NCBI GenBank assembly: GCA_016211105.1
Contig: JACQSX010000016.1
Location: 62,001-126,000, forward strand
Direction of reading: 5' to 3'
Length of the DNA: 64,000 nt
DNA from: Acidobacteriota bacterium
Lineage (GTDB): Bacteria > Acidobacteriota > UBA6911 > JACQSX01
A program made the translations under genes and the position numbers. Shown here one piece after another: positions 1 through 7,177 of the stretch (position 1 is the stretch's first letter; each line of letters opens with the position of its first letter). The notes under the pieces are model-generated. The model made no database searches. It was not told where the DNA came from and saw only the letters and a list, made by a program, of their open reading frames with translations.

Positions 1-2
1 CG

Positions 3-209
3 CTCGCTACCGACGTGGCCGTCAATATCAGCGGCGGTGGCTCTGTGGTCCAGGTCCCAGCGGCGGTTGTGGTTCCTGCGGGAAGCAGGCAGGCTCAAGT
101 ATCGGTCATCGGAAAATCCGCAGGGAAAGTCAACGTGATTGCCGCTCTTCCTGCTTCTTTGGGTGGCGCCGGAGCGAAGCTCGAGGTGGAGGTAAAGAAC
201 AGGAAGTAA
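3..209 (+). CDS. C-terminal fragment of a secreted Ig-like/beta-sandwich protein (5' truncated)
   Basis: The frame is open from the left edge of the window to a TAA at 207-209, so only the last ~68 residues are visible. They are rich in Val, Ala, Gly and Ser, alternate hydrophobic and small residues, and end in a basic tail (KNRK). This pattern fits the last strand-rich module of an Ig-like or cell-surface repeat protein. No catalytic motif is visible. The true start lies outside the window; a GTG at 15 is only an internal codon of the same frame. The family assignment is inferred from composition alone. Confidence 0.4.
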   Translation, partial: LATDVAVNISGGGSVVQVPAAVVVPAGSRQAQVSVIGKSAGKVNVIAALPASLGGAGAKLEVEVKNRK

Positions 210-557
210 CAACGGCGAGGAAACTGGGCTGCGCAGGGCGTCACAGCCTCCGGGCTGGCGCAGCAGGACTGCGTAGTGGGCAAACATGGGCGGCAACCGC
301 CGCCGTTACCCGCCGCGCATTCCTGTTGAAGACGACCAATATTTATGCTCTCTTCAGGGACGGGGTGATACCCGGCTCGGACTTGGAACCTCCACTGCCA
401 AGGGTCACATCCTACCCTTTAACAGACTCAATACCAAGCAATTTTTCACGAGTCTTCCGACTCTACGGAATTGCAGCGCGGCTGGCGAACGAGACAACTG
501 CGATCGTTTTGGATGGTAACACCTCCCCTCTTTGCGCTCCTCACTAGGAGAAAACCT
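210..557. other. Intergenic stretch without a recognisable gene
   Basis: Short open frames exist on the plus strand (for example 326-547) but they have no ribosome-binding site, no family resemblance and an atypical composition. I see no repeat or RNA gene here. The stretch ends at the stress-type promoter beginning at 558. Confidence 0.5.
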
Positions 558-612
558 TAGGAATACCTACTGGATCTCTTGAATTGTAGTGCCTTTCCAA
601 TCGAGACATAGT
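558..612 (+). promoter_or_regulatory. Stress-type promoter for the M48 protease gene
   Basis: A 12-bp palindrome TAGGAATACCTA (558-569) is followed after exactly 14 nt by a -35 TTGTAG (584-589), a 17-nt spacer and a -10 CATAGT (607-612). The same spacing recurs at eight other promoters in this window. The predicted transcription start is near 619, about 135 nt before the protease start codon. The leader would contain the palindromic repeat at 650-688. Confidence 0.65.
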
Positions 613-649
613 TTATACATCTATGGAACGCCGCCGTTAGGAAGGTCCG

Positions 650-688
650 GCACTTGTAGAGACGCTCTGCCGGCGTCTCTACAAGTGC
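650..688. repeat. Dispersed palindromic repeat (GTAGAGACGC family), copy 1
   Basis: The two arms, ending in TAGAGACGC and starting GCGTCTCTA, form a perfect 16-bp stem around a 7-nt loop. Related copies lie at 4008-4037, 17704-17733 and 38969-39000, with a degenerate one near 4675. This copy sits in the predicted leader of the M48 protease gene. Confidence 0.75.
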
Positions 689-753
689 TCTTGGATGTCT
701 GCTATCGGCCTGTTATGTTGTCGAAGAAAATAGCTCCCTGGAGGAGATAGAAA

Positions 754-2187
754 ATGGCTCACAGGACCCATTGCCACGCATCCAAATTCAGTGTCGGGCT
801 CGCAGTGGTTGTCGCTCTCGCAATGGCGACGGTTGCCTTGGCGCAGACGAAAATCACAGCGCCGAAAAATAACTATAGCGTTGCTCAAGATGTAGAGTTA
901 GGTCGACAGGCGGCCGCGGAGGCAGAGAGACAAATGCCCATCTTGCGTGATGAGGAGGTGGCTTCCTATGTGGAGCGTATCGGCAGGAGCCTGGTAGAAG
1001 CAATCCCGCCGGAGTTTGAAAATCGTGAATTTAGATATTCTTTCAAGGTTGTGAATGCGCGAGACATCAACGCTTTCGCGTTGCCGGGTGGGCCGACATT
1101 TGTCAATCGCGGCATGATTGAGGCCGCCCGCACGGAGGGTGAAATTGCGGGTGTGGTGGCGCACGAGCTAAGCCATGTCGCTCTGCGCCATGGGACGGCT
1201 CAGGCGACCAAAGGGGAAAAATTGCAGTTTGGAGCGATTGCCGGCGCCATTGTTGGCTCCATCATCGGGGGTAACGTCGGCAGCATCGTTGCACAAGGAA
1301 GCCAATTTGGACTTGGCGCTGTATTTCTCAGATTCAGCCGCGATTACGAGAAGCAGGCCGACATTCTCGGCTCTCACATCATGGCAGGAGCGGGCTATGA
1401 CCCGCATGACATGGCAAACATGTTTCAGACCATCGAGCGGCAGAGTGGATCCAGCGGGCCACAGTGGCTGAGTGACCACCCAAATCCCGGAAATCGCTAC
1501 GCGTACATCAGTAAAGAAGCCCGGTACTTGGATATTGAGAATCCAATTCGCAACACAAGGGACTTTGATGGTATTCAAGCGCGCCTTCGAGGAATGGCGC
1601 CTGCCCGGTCAACGGAAGAGATTATGCGCAGCGGCCAGAGAAGTCCCCAGGATCGTCGCGGCGGGCGATATCCCCAGGCTGGTCGCATTGACAAGCGCGT
1701 CGAATATCCCTCGTCACGGTATCAAACTTACACGGAAGGCAATCTCTTTCGTGTGAGCGTTCCTGAAAATTGGCGGGAACTTCCAGGCAACAACTCTGTG
1801 ACCTTTGCTCCCGAAGGAGCGTACGGCCAGATGGAAGGCCAAGATATCTTTACGCATGGTGTAGAAATTGGAGAGACTCGAAACGAAACTCATACCCTAA
1901 AGGAAGCAACAGACGAGTTTATCAATGCTTTGACCCAGGGCAATCGAAACTTGCGTCGCGAAAGCGGCTACGACCGCAGCAGCATTGCGGGACGCTCGGC
2001 TTTCGCCACAACTTTTAGCAACCTATCGGAAGTCGATGGACAGTCCGAAATTGTCACTGTTTATACCACGCTGCTGCGAAATGGAAATTTCTTCTACATC
2101 ATTGCAGTTGCGCCTGAGGATGAATACGGCGCCTATCGGAGGACATTTGACAAGGTTGTACGTTCCATCCGAATCAGTGACTACTAG
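754..2187 (+). CDS. Secreted M48-family metalloprotease
   Basis: The 477-residue protein starts with a signal peptide (about residues 1-31, cleavage near ALAQ). An M48 zinc-peptidase domain covers roughly residues 45-260. The zinc motif HELSH is at residues 137-141, and the third-ligand helix around EKQAD is near residue 205. The C-terminal ~200 residues form a separate domain that I do not recognise. M48 proteins of this BepA/YcaL-like layout act in envelope protein quality control, which is family knowledge. The start has a purine-rich site (GGAGGAGATAG) a few bases upstream. The gene lies downstream of a stress-type promoter and before a degenerate HD-GYP gene, so a stress-induced envelope role is a reasonable inference. 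Confidence 0.88.
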   Translation: MAHRTHCHASKFSVGLAVVVALAMATVALAQTKITAPKNNYSVAQDVELGRQAAAEAERQMPILRDEEVASYVERIGRSLVEAIPPEFENREFRYSFKVVNARDINAFALPGGPTFVNRGMIEAARTEGEIAGVVAHELSHVALRHGTAQATKGEKLQFGAIAGAIVGSIIGGNVGSIVAQGSQFGLGAVFLRFSRDYEKQADILGSHIMAGAGYDPHDMANMFQTIERQSGSSGPQWLSDHPNPGNRYAYISKEARYLDIENPIRNTRDFDGIQARLRGMAPARSTEEIMRSGQRSPQDRRGGRYPQAGRIDKRVEYPSSRYQTYTEGNLFRVSVPENWRELPGNNSVTFAPEGAYGQMEGQDIFTHGVEIGETRNETHTLKEATDEFINALTQGNRNLRRESGYDRSSIAGRSAFATTFSNLSEVDGQSEIVTVYTTLLRNGNFFYIIAVAPEDEYGAYRRTFDKVVRSIRISDY

Positions 2188-2300
2188 GGATATAGATCCC
2201 GGTGACAGTGGGCCGACGCAGGAACACGAGGACGCGGGGAACACACAGTTGCGACTGCGTTATGTAACGGTCCGTAAGTTAGTGAAATGGATTTACTCCA

Positions 2301-3392
2301 ATGTTGTGGAAACGACCGAGCTGGCAAGATAGAAACCCCTTTCCGGTAGCGCCTATCCAATCGCAGGGCGTGGGCGCGCTGCGGGTTGTAGGTCCTACAG
2401 CGGTCATGGAGGCGGAATTGTCTGCCGAACTGGATGCGCGCGTCGCTCAGAAGATTACTACCCAAACTCAGGAGGAGCCTTACAGTGGAAATACTGCGGA
2501 GACCCTCTACCGAGAAGCTCAGGGCTTCGTGATGGCCTCCCTTCAGCGCGCGGAAGTTGGCGAACCCATGGACGTGAAGCAAGGGCTTGAGATTGTCAGG
2601 CGCATGGTGGATTCCGTGACGAAAGATAACGGCCTAATTTTGCTGGCGACAAACCGCATGTCCGAATTTTCACTGCCGCAAAGTTCCGTGAACGTTTCGA
2701 TCGTAGCCGCCCGTATCGGATGCACGCTAGCGATGAAAGAGGATCGGATCGCACGGCTGACCCTGGCCGGTCTTTTCCATCGCATCGGGAGCGTGAAGCT
2801 TCCCACCAACCTCCTTGATAAGCCCGATTCGTTCAGCAGCGCGGAACAAGCGCTTGTCAAGCGCGTGCCCGACTATTCCGCGCAACTCGTTTCGAGGATC
2901 CCTGGTTTTGAATGGCTGCCTCAGATCATTGCGAAGATTTACGAAGGCGGTGACAGGCCCAGCCCCCCAAGATCCTCCATGGAGAGGGATCTGCGCGAAG
3001 AAGCCGATGTCGTCGGTATTTCCATTGTTTTTGACGCCTGCATTCACAGACGCCCCCATCGGGAAGCAGTGACAGGGCACGAGACCTTGGAACAGATGAT
3101 TCACGCAACCCCTCATTTTCCAGACCACATCGTCAAGGCTATGATTCGAACTCTTTCCGTTTACCCCTTCAATGAGTTTGTAATTTTAAACACCGGCGAA
3201 ATTGGTCAGGTCATCGACATCCACTCTCAAAATCCCGTGCGTCCGGTGGTAAAAGTATTCTCTACCGTGGATCAAAAACCGTTTTACAAAACTAGAATTG
3301 TGGACCTGGTCCAACACTTCTCTATTTATATCAAGCGCGCCATCACCTGGCGGGAACTACCAGGTGGGTGCGCGACGAATTTGTGGGCGTAG
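2301..3392 (+). CDS. Degenerate HD-GYP-domain protein
   Basis: The 363-residue protein resembles HD-GYP cyclic-di-GMP phosphodiesterases in layout. A helical core covers about residues 90-270, and the typical C-terminal piece reads YPFNEFVILNTGEIG...NPVRPVVKV. The expected metal-binding HD is replaced (GLFHRIGSVKLP) and the HHE/GYP signatures are not visible (IYEGGDRP in their place). It is therefore likely a catalytically dead binding or scaffold protein. No good Shine-Dalgarno precedes ATG 2301; an internal ATG at 2406 is an alternative start that would still keep the core. It follows the M48 protease by 113 bp and could be co-transcribed. Confidence 0.7.
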   Translation: MLWKRPSWQDRNPFPVAPIQSQGVGALRVVGPTAVMEAELSAELDARVAQKITTQTQEEPYSGNTAETLYREAQGFVMASLQRAEVGEPMDVKQGLEIVRRMVDSVTKDNGLILLATNRMSEFSLPQSSVNVSIVAARIGCTLAMKEDRIARLTLAGLFHRIGSVKLPTNLLDKPDSFSSAEQALVKRVPDYSAQLVSRIPGFEWLPQIIAKIYEGGDRPSPPRSSMERDLREEADVVGISIVFDACIHRRPHREAVTGHETLEQMIHATPHFPDHIVKAMIRTLSVYPFNEFVILNTGEIGQVIDIHSQNPVRPVVKVFSTVDQKPFYKTRIVDLVQHFSIYIKRAITWRELPGGCATNLWA

Positions 3393-3570
3393 GAAAAACC
3401 GGGGACAGCTACCACGTTTCCCACGGTCGCACAAACACGGTAATACCGGCGGCGCTGGTCAGAAGTTGCTATCGAGGTACTTAGGCGCACAGATCACAGT
3501 CAGCACTGCCGCTTTGAAACTTTGACATCGCAAAGTTCTCTTATTCTTTAGTGGAAGGGAGGATCTGATT

Positions 3571-3978
3571 ATGCGATGGACAAGAACGATGAGATTTCTA
3601 GCGTTGTTTCTCGCCTTTGTGTTAATTGCCGGGGCCCTAGATCCCATCCTCTTGGCGGCTGACAAGACAAAAAAGATTGCGATCGGCACGGCCGCGGGAG
3701 CTGTGGTTGGAGGCTTAGTGGGAGGTAAATCAGGCGCTGCTCTGGGCGCAGTTGCAGGAGGAACAGGCACCTATGCGTATGATAAAATGAAGAATGATCG
3801 AGAAAGGAAGAGCAAGAAGCGCACTGCCAAAGTTGTTGGCGCCAGCGGGGTAGCGGGCGCTGCTACGGGCGCGTTGGTGGGTGGTAAGACGGGGGCTGCC
3901 GTGGGAGCCGCAGCAGGCGGTGTGGGCGGTTACCTGATTGACAAAAAGATTAAGAAACCTTCCGATCGCAACCAATAA
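3571..3978 (+). CDS. Glycine-zipper small envelope protein
   Basis: The protein has 135 residues. A signal-anchor (about 10-30) precedes two Gly/Ala-rich zippers (about 38-68 and 88-120), each with repeated GxxxG spacing and separated by a Lys/Arg-rich segment. Such 'glycine zipper' proteins insert in or associate with membranes; their exact role is unknown. GGGAGG precedes the ATG at a normal distance. Two further glycine-zipper proteins occur in the window (the lipoprotein at 40821-41357 and the GS17M-like protein at 27102-27668), all in stress-related surroundings. No stress-type promoter was found directly upstream. Confidence 0.75.
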   Translation: MRWTRTMRFLALFLAFVLIAGALDPILLAADKTKKIAIGTAAGAVVGGLVGGKSGAALGAVAGGTGTYAYDKMKNDRERKSKKRTAKVVGASGVAGAATGALVGGKTGAAVGAAAGGVGGYLIDKKIKKPSDRNQ

Positions 3979-4007
3979 ATCCTTTCTGGCGTAACTTGTT
4001 CTAAGAT

Positions 4008-4037
4008 CGTAGAGACGCGACCTGTCGCGTCTCTACG
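4008..4037. repeat. Dispersed palindromic repeat (GTAGAGACGC family), copy 2
   Basis: A 13-bp perfect stem (CGTAGAGACGCGA and its complement) closes a 4-nt loop. It lies between the convergent glycine-zipper gene and the small membrane protein on the minus strand, where it could also act as a bidirectional terminator-like hairpin. Confidence 0.75.
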
Positions 4038-4105
4038 AGTTGCAGAATCTTATATCCAGCGCCGTTCTCCGCGTTACAGATGGCGGGAACAGCTTCAAAA
4101 CTTGT

Positions 4106-4327
4106 TCATTTTCTGGGAAAGCGCGCCGAAGAAATCCCGTGGGACTCCACATGCGGGTGGTGCGTTTGGAGAAGTAGCTTCAAATTCCCTGAGATCCAGA
4201 CTAAAAGTCCGGCAACCGCCAAAGGCAGCAAGCAGAGAAGGGTCCCGGCAAGGACCAAGAACAAAATTCCGCTTATATCGTGAAAGAAAGCAGGCGCCGT
4301 TTCAAAAAAGTTTGCTAACCAATTCAT
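4106..4327 (-). CDS. Small membrane protein, paralogue of the protein at 18484-18789
   Basis: The 73-residue protein has a short amphipathic N-terminus and then one or two membrane helices (GILFLVLAG...LLAVAGLLVWI, about residues 19-47). The tail is polar and His-rich. The N-terminal ~50 residues align well with the protein at 18484-18789, sharing GILFLV.AG, LLAVAGLL.WI and the first FL/F pattern, so the two are paralogues. I do not recognise the family or function. The stress-type palindrome at 4504-4515 lies ~180 bp upstream, but its -35/-10 face the other way, so regulation of this gene by it is uncertain. Confidence 0.6.
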   Translation of the reverse strand: MNWLANFFETAPAFFHDISGILFLVLAGTLLCLLPLAVAGLLVWISGNLKLLLQTHHPHVESHGISSARFPRK

Positions 4328-4503
4328 AATTATTCCCCATGTTAGGGTTATCCTCTACCAACAGAATCTGTACCGGTGTGACACTCATCGTTGAGCCGTC
4401 CTGCTTGTTGGATTTAACTTCGAATCTGCTTCCTATCGATAGTGCGCTCGCGGAGCAACACCAGCAATACTGCAAGGCGTGTAATTCGAGCTCCAACGTA
4501 CCC

Positions 4504-4558
4504 TAGGAGTTTCTAAGGGTTTTCCTGTATGGAAAGTGTGTGCTGAGGAAAATACACT
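4504..4558 (+). promoter_or_regulatory. Stress-type promoter facing the stressosome operon
   Basis: The palindrome TAGGAGTTTCTA (4504-4515) is followed after 14 nt by a weak -35 (TGGAAA, 4530-4535), a 17-nt spacer and a -10 TACACT (4553-4558). The spacing matches the other copies exactly, though the -35 is the poorest of the set. It would start transcription near 4565, ~235 nt before rsbR, and suggests autoregulation of the stressosome operon. Confidence 0.5.
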
Positions 4559-4674
4559 GCTCTCGAAACTAGAGGTCAATATTGGACTTCCACGACCCTA
4601 AGAGCCTACACTTAACTTTATTCCAGGGGGGCACCTAGCGCATTGTAACAAGGCGAATGACACTGGCTCGTGCC

Positions 4675-4703
4675 ATAGAGACGCTCTGATCACGTGTCTT
4701 AAT
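4675..4703. repeat. Degenerate GTAGAGACGC-type palindrome
   Basis: The left arm TAGAGACGCTCTG matches copy 1, while the right arm (CGTGTCTTA) has decayed. It lies in the long leader between the stress-type promoter and rsbR. Confidence 0.35.
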
Positions 4704-4799
4704 AGGAAAAAGCATTGATCATGGCGTTAAAACGCACTAGGCGGAATGCCCTCGCGTTGTCAGATCCTAGAAATCAGATCTTAGAAAAGGGAAGAATTG

Positions 4800-5693
4800 A
4801 TGAAAAGAAAAACTAGCCGGATTCAAATGAGGACGATCCAACCTTCCGCAGAATCCACCATCCTGCTTCTGCGAGAGTTAGTGTCACACCTGCGGGAAAA
4901 TCGCACCCAACTGCGCGAGGAGTGGGCGCGGCGCATCACGGAGGCGCAGTTGCTCACAGCCATGACCAAGGAAGAGATTTTCGCGGAAGCCACTTCGGTG
5001 TATGACAACTACGTGGAAGTGCTGGAGACGGGAAGTGTTGAGGCGTTGCAAGCATACGCCCGCAACCTGTCTGAGCGTATCATCCCCCGGGGCGTGGAGA
5101 CGCACGAGGTATTGGGCATCGTGTTGTTGTTGCGCGATGTGCTGGCGCGCTCGCTGTTCAAAAAATATCAGGCGGATTTTGATTTGCTCAATCGGGTGCT
5201 GGACGCTTACGAGCCTGCCGCCAACCGGATCGCCAACACGGTAGGTGTAGGTTTCGTTCAAGAACGTGAGCGGATCATCCGCCAGCAGCAAGAAGCGATT
5301 CGTGAACTCTCGACCCCGGTGCTACAGGTGCGCGAACGCTTGCTGATTCTTCCGATGATCGGCGTGATTGACTCGCAGCGCGCTCGGCAATTGACAGAAC
5401 AAGTCTTGCGCGGCATCCGTACCAACCGGGCCAAAGTGGTGGTGATGGACATCACAGGTGTCCCCGCCATTGACTCGAATGTTGCCAACCACCTAGTGCA
5501 GACCGTAGATGCGTCACGGCTGATGGGCGCCACGGTCATTGTCACAGGTTTGTCGCCTGAGATTGCCCAGACGCTGGTGACCATCGGGGTAGACTTAAGT
5601 AAGATGAACACGGTGGGTGACCTGCAGGGCGGTATTGAAGAAGCCGAACGGCTGCTGGGCTACAAGGTACAAGCGGAACAAATCAGCGGGTGA
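4800..5693 (+). CDS. rsbR: RsbR-type stressosome scaffold (RsbRD N-domain + STAS)
   Basis: The 297-residue protein has an all-helical N-terminal half (about 20-165, RsbRD-like: REEWARRI, IIPRGVETHEVLG) and a C-terminal STAS domain (about 175-285). The STAS domain contains the RsbR signatures VLQVRERLLILP.IG.ID and MDITGVPAIDSNVANHL. In Bacillus, RsbR and RsbS build a ~1.8 MDa stressosome that holds the kinase RsbT. The N-domain lacks any haem-binding or known sensor motif that I can identify. The ATG at 4800 with GGGAAG upstream is preferred; a TTG directly before it is possible. It is the first gene of rsbR-S-T-X-kinase-regulator. Confidence 0.9.
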   Translation: MKRKTSRIQMRTIQPSAESTILLLRELVSHLRENRTQLREEWARRITEAQLLTAMTKEEIFAEATSVYDNYVEVLETGSVEALQAYARNLSERIIPRGVETHEVLGIVLLLRDVLARSLFKKYQADFDLLNRVLDAYEPAANRIANTVGVGFVQERERIIRQQQEAIRELSTPVLQVRERLLILPMIGVIDSQRARQLTEQVLRGIRTNRAKVVVMDITGVPAIDSNVANHLVQTVDASRLMGATVIVTGLSPEIAQTLVTIGVDLSKMNTVGDLQGGIEEAERLLGYKVQAEQISG

Positions 5694-5699
5694 GGCTCA

Positions 5700-6074
5700 A
5701 TGGAAGTTCCGATTCTTAAACAAGGCGACTACCTCATTGCTTCTATTCAGGCTGCCCTCTCCGACGAAGACTTGCTGAAGCTGCGAGACGAGCTTGCAGA
5801 CCGGGTTGGCAGGTTTCGTTCCCGCGGTGTGATTGTGGATGTGACGGTAGTGGACGTGATGGACTCGTTCGCTTCTCGCACGTTACGCACTACGGCTCAC
5901 ATGCTTCGGTTACGTGGAGCCGAGACGGTCATTGTTGGCATACAACCCGAAGTTGCCTTTGCAATGGTACAATTAGGGCTCACCCTTGAAGGCGTAACCA
6001 CTATGTTGGACTTGGAGGAAGGTCTCACGTTCTTGGACCAGCAGAAAAAGCGGCGCGCAAAGCGTGCGAAATGA
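5700..6074 (+). CDS. rsbS: RsbS-type STAS protein of the stressosome
   Basis: The 124-residue single STAS domain starts MEVPILKQGDYLIASI and contains DSFASRTLR, which carries the serine region phosphorylated by RsbT in known RsbS proteins. It ends in a basic tail. RsbS is the stressosome core subunit; its phosphorylation frees RsbT. The gene begins 6 bp after rsbR and its stop overlaps the rsbT start as ATGA, so translation is probably coupled and the subunit ratio fixed. Confidence 0.93.
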   Translation: MEVPILKQGDYLIASIQAALSDEDLLKLRDELADRVGRFRSRGVIVDVTVVDVMDSFASRTLRTTAHMLRLRGAETVIVGIQPEVAFAMVQLGLTLEGVTTMLDLEEGLTFLDQQKKRRAKRAK

Positions 6075-6478
6075 AAACCGCAACTGAAGTCCAGGTGTCC
6101 ATCCGGTCTGATACCGACATAGTGATAGCCCGCCAGCAGGCACGATCTTTTGCTGCGCAGTTAGGCTTCTCTGGGACCGATCTTACCATCATTGCTACCG
6201 CCGTTTCCGAGATGGCCCGTAATATTGTCATCTATGCCGGGAACGGCGAAATCACGATTGAAGCTGCCCAGGATGGCGCCCAAAAAGGCATCTGTGTTAT
6301 CGCACGCGACCGTGGACCGGGTATTTCCGATGTCGCAAGGGCCATGGAGGATGGCTACTCCACCGTGGGCAGTTTGGGTCTGGGTTTGCCTGGGACGAAA
6401 CGACTCGTTGACGAGTTCCACGTGGTCTCCAAAGTTGGCGAGGGAACCACGGTGACAATAAAAAAATGGAGGAGATGA
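6071..6478 (+). CDS. rsbT: RsbT-type serine/threonine kinase (switch protein)
   Basis: The 135-residue GHKL/HATPase-fold kinase has an N-box with SEMARNI (about residue 48), a G1 box DRGPGI (about 80) and G2 GLGLGLPGTKRLVDEF (about 98-112). Length and motifs are full for RsbT. In known systems RsbT phosphorylates RsbS and RsbR, leaves the stressosome, and binds the N-terminal domain of the phosphatase RsbU. Here the only RsbU-like N-domain encoded nearby is fused to the histidine kinase two genes downstream, which is the likely RsbT target. Confidence 0.93.
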   Translation: MKTATEVQVSIRSDTDIVIARQQARSFAAQLGFSGTDLTIIATAVSEMARNIVIYAGNGEITIEAAQDGAQKGICVIARDRGPGISDVARAMEDGYSTVGSLGLGLPGTKRLVDEFHVVSKVGEGTTVTIKKWRR

Positions 6479-6491
6479 CAAACTGGAAGGC

Positions 6492-7124
6492 ATGAGAATG
6501 CTGGATCGAAGTACTCAGCTCGTCGAGTGGGGTGTGGCATCGGTGCCGTGTTCCGAAGAGAATATCTGCGGCGACCAGCATCTGGTGAAGCCCTTTTCAA
6601 ACGGCGTCTTGATCGCGGTCGTAGACGGCCTAGGTCACGGCATTGAAGCGAAAAACGCTGCCAGTATTGCAGTCGCTACTCTCGAAAAGCACGCTAACGA
6701 GTCCCTCACTTCGCTGGTTCGGCGTTGTCACGAGGCGCTGATAAAAACGCGAGGCGTCGTAATGAGCCTGGCGTCGTTTAATGCGAGCGACGCGACCGTC
6801 AGTTGGGTGGGAGTGGGCAATGTTGAAGGTTTGTTGGTGCGTGCTGACATCACTTCGGTTCCTGCTCAAGAGAACATATTAGTGCGCGGCGGCGTGGTCG
6901 GTTATCAGATTTCACCGCCACTGGCGTCGGTTCTCACGGTGATGCCAGGGGACACGCTGATCTTGGCTACCGATGGGATTCGCAGAGATTTTGCGACAAG
7001 CGTGCGTTTGAATGATCAGCCTCAAAAGATTGCCGACCACATTCTTGCCACATGTCTCAAGGGAAACGATGATGCGCTGGTACTTGTCACACGCTGGAGA
7101 GGAAGGCACTCGGAAAGTGGTTAA
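6492..7124 (+). CDS. rsbX: RsbX-type PP2C/SpoIIE phosphatase
   Basis: The 210-residue PPM/PP2C phosphatase has metal motifs VDGLGHGIEA (about residues 43-52), LATDGIR (about 157) and NDDALVL (about 190). It has no extra sensor domain, matching RsbX, which resets the stressosome by dephosphorylating RsbR and RsbS. GGAAGG lies directly before the ATG, 13 bp after rsbT. The operon lacks a separate RsbU phosphatase and RsbV/RsbW/SigB genes, so the output is not the Bacillus SigB pathway. Confidence 0.85.
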   Translation: MRMLDRSTQLVEWGVASVPCSEENICGDQHLVKPFSNGVLIAVVDGLGHGIEAKNAASIAVATLEKHANESLTSLVRRCHEALIKTRGVVMSLASFNASDATVSWVGVGNVEGLLVRADITSVPAQENILVRGGVVGYQISPPLASVLTVMPGDTLILATDGIRRDFATSVRLNDQPQKIADHILATCLKGNDDALVLVTRWRGRHSESG

Positions 7125-7177
7125 ACTACAAAGAGAAACCATCCACTACCATCGACTTTTACCTACCTTAGGTTTGC

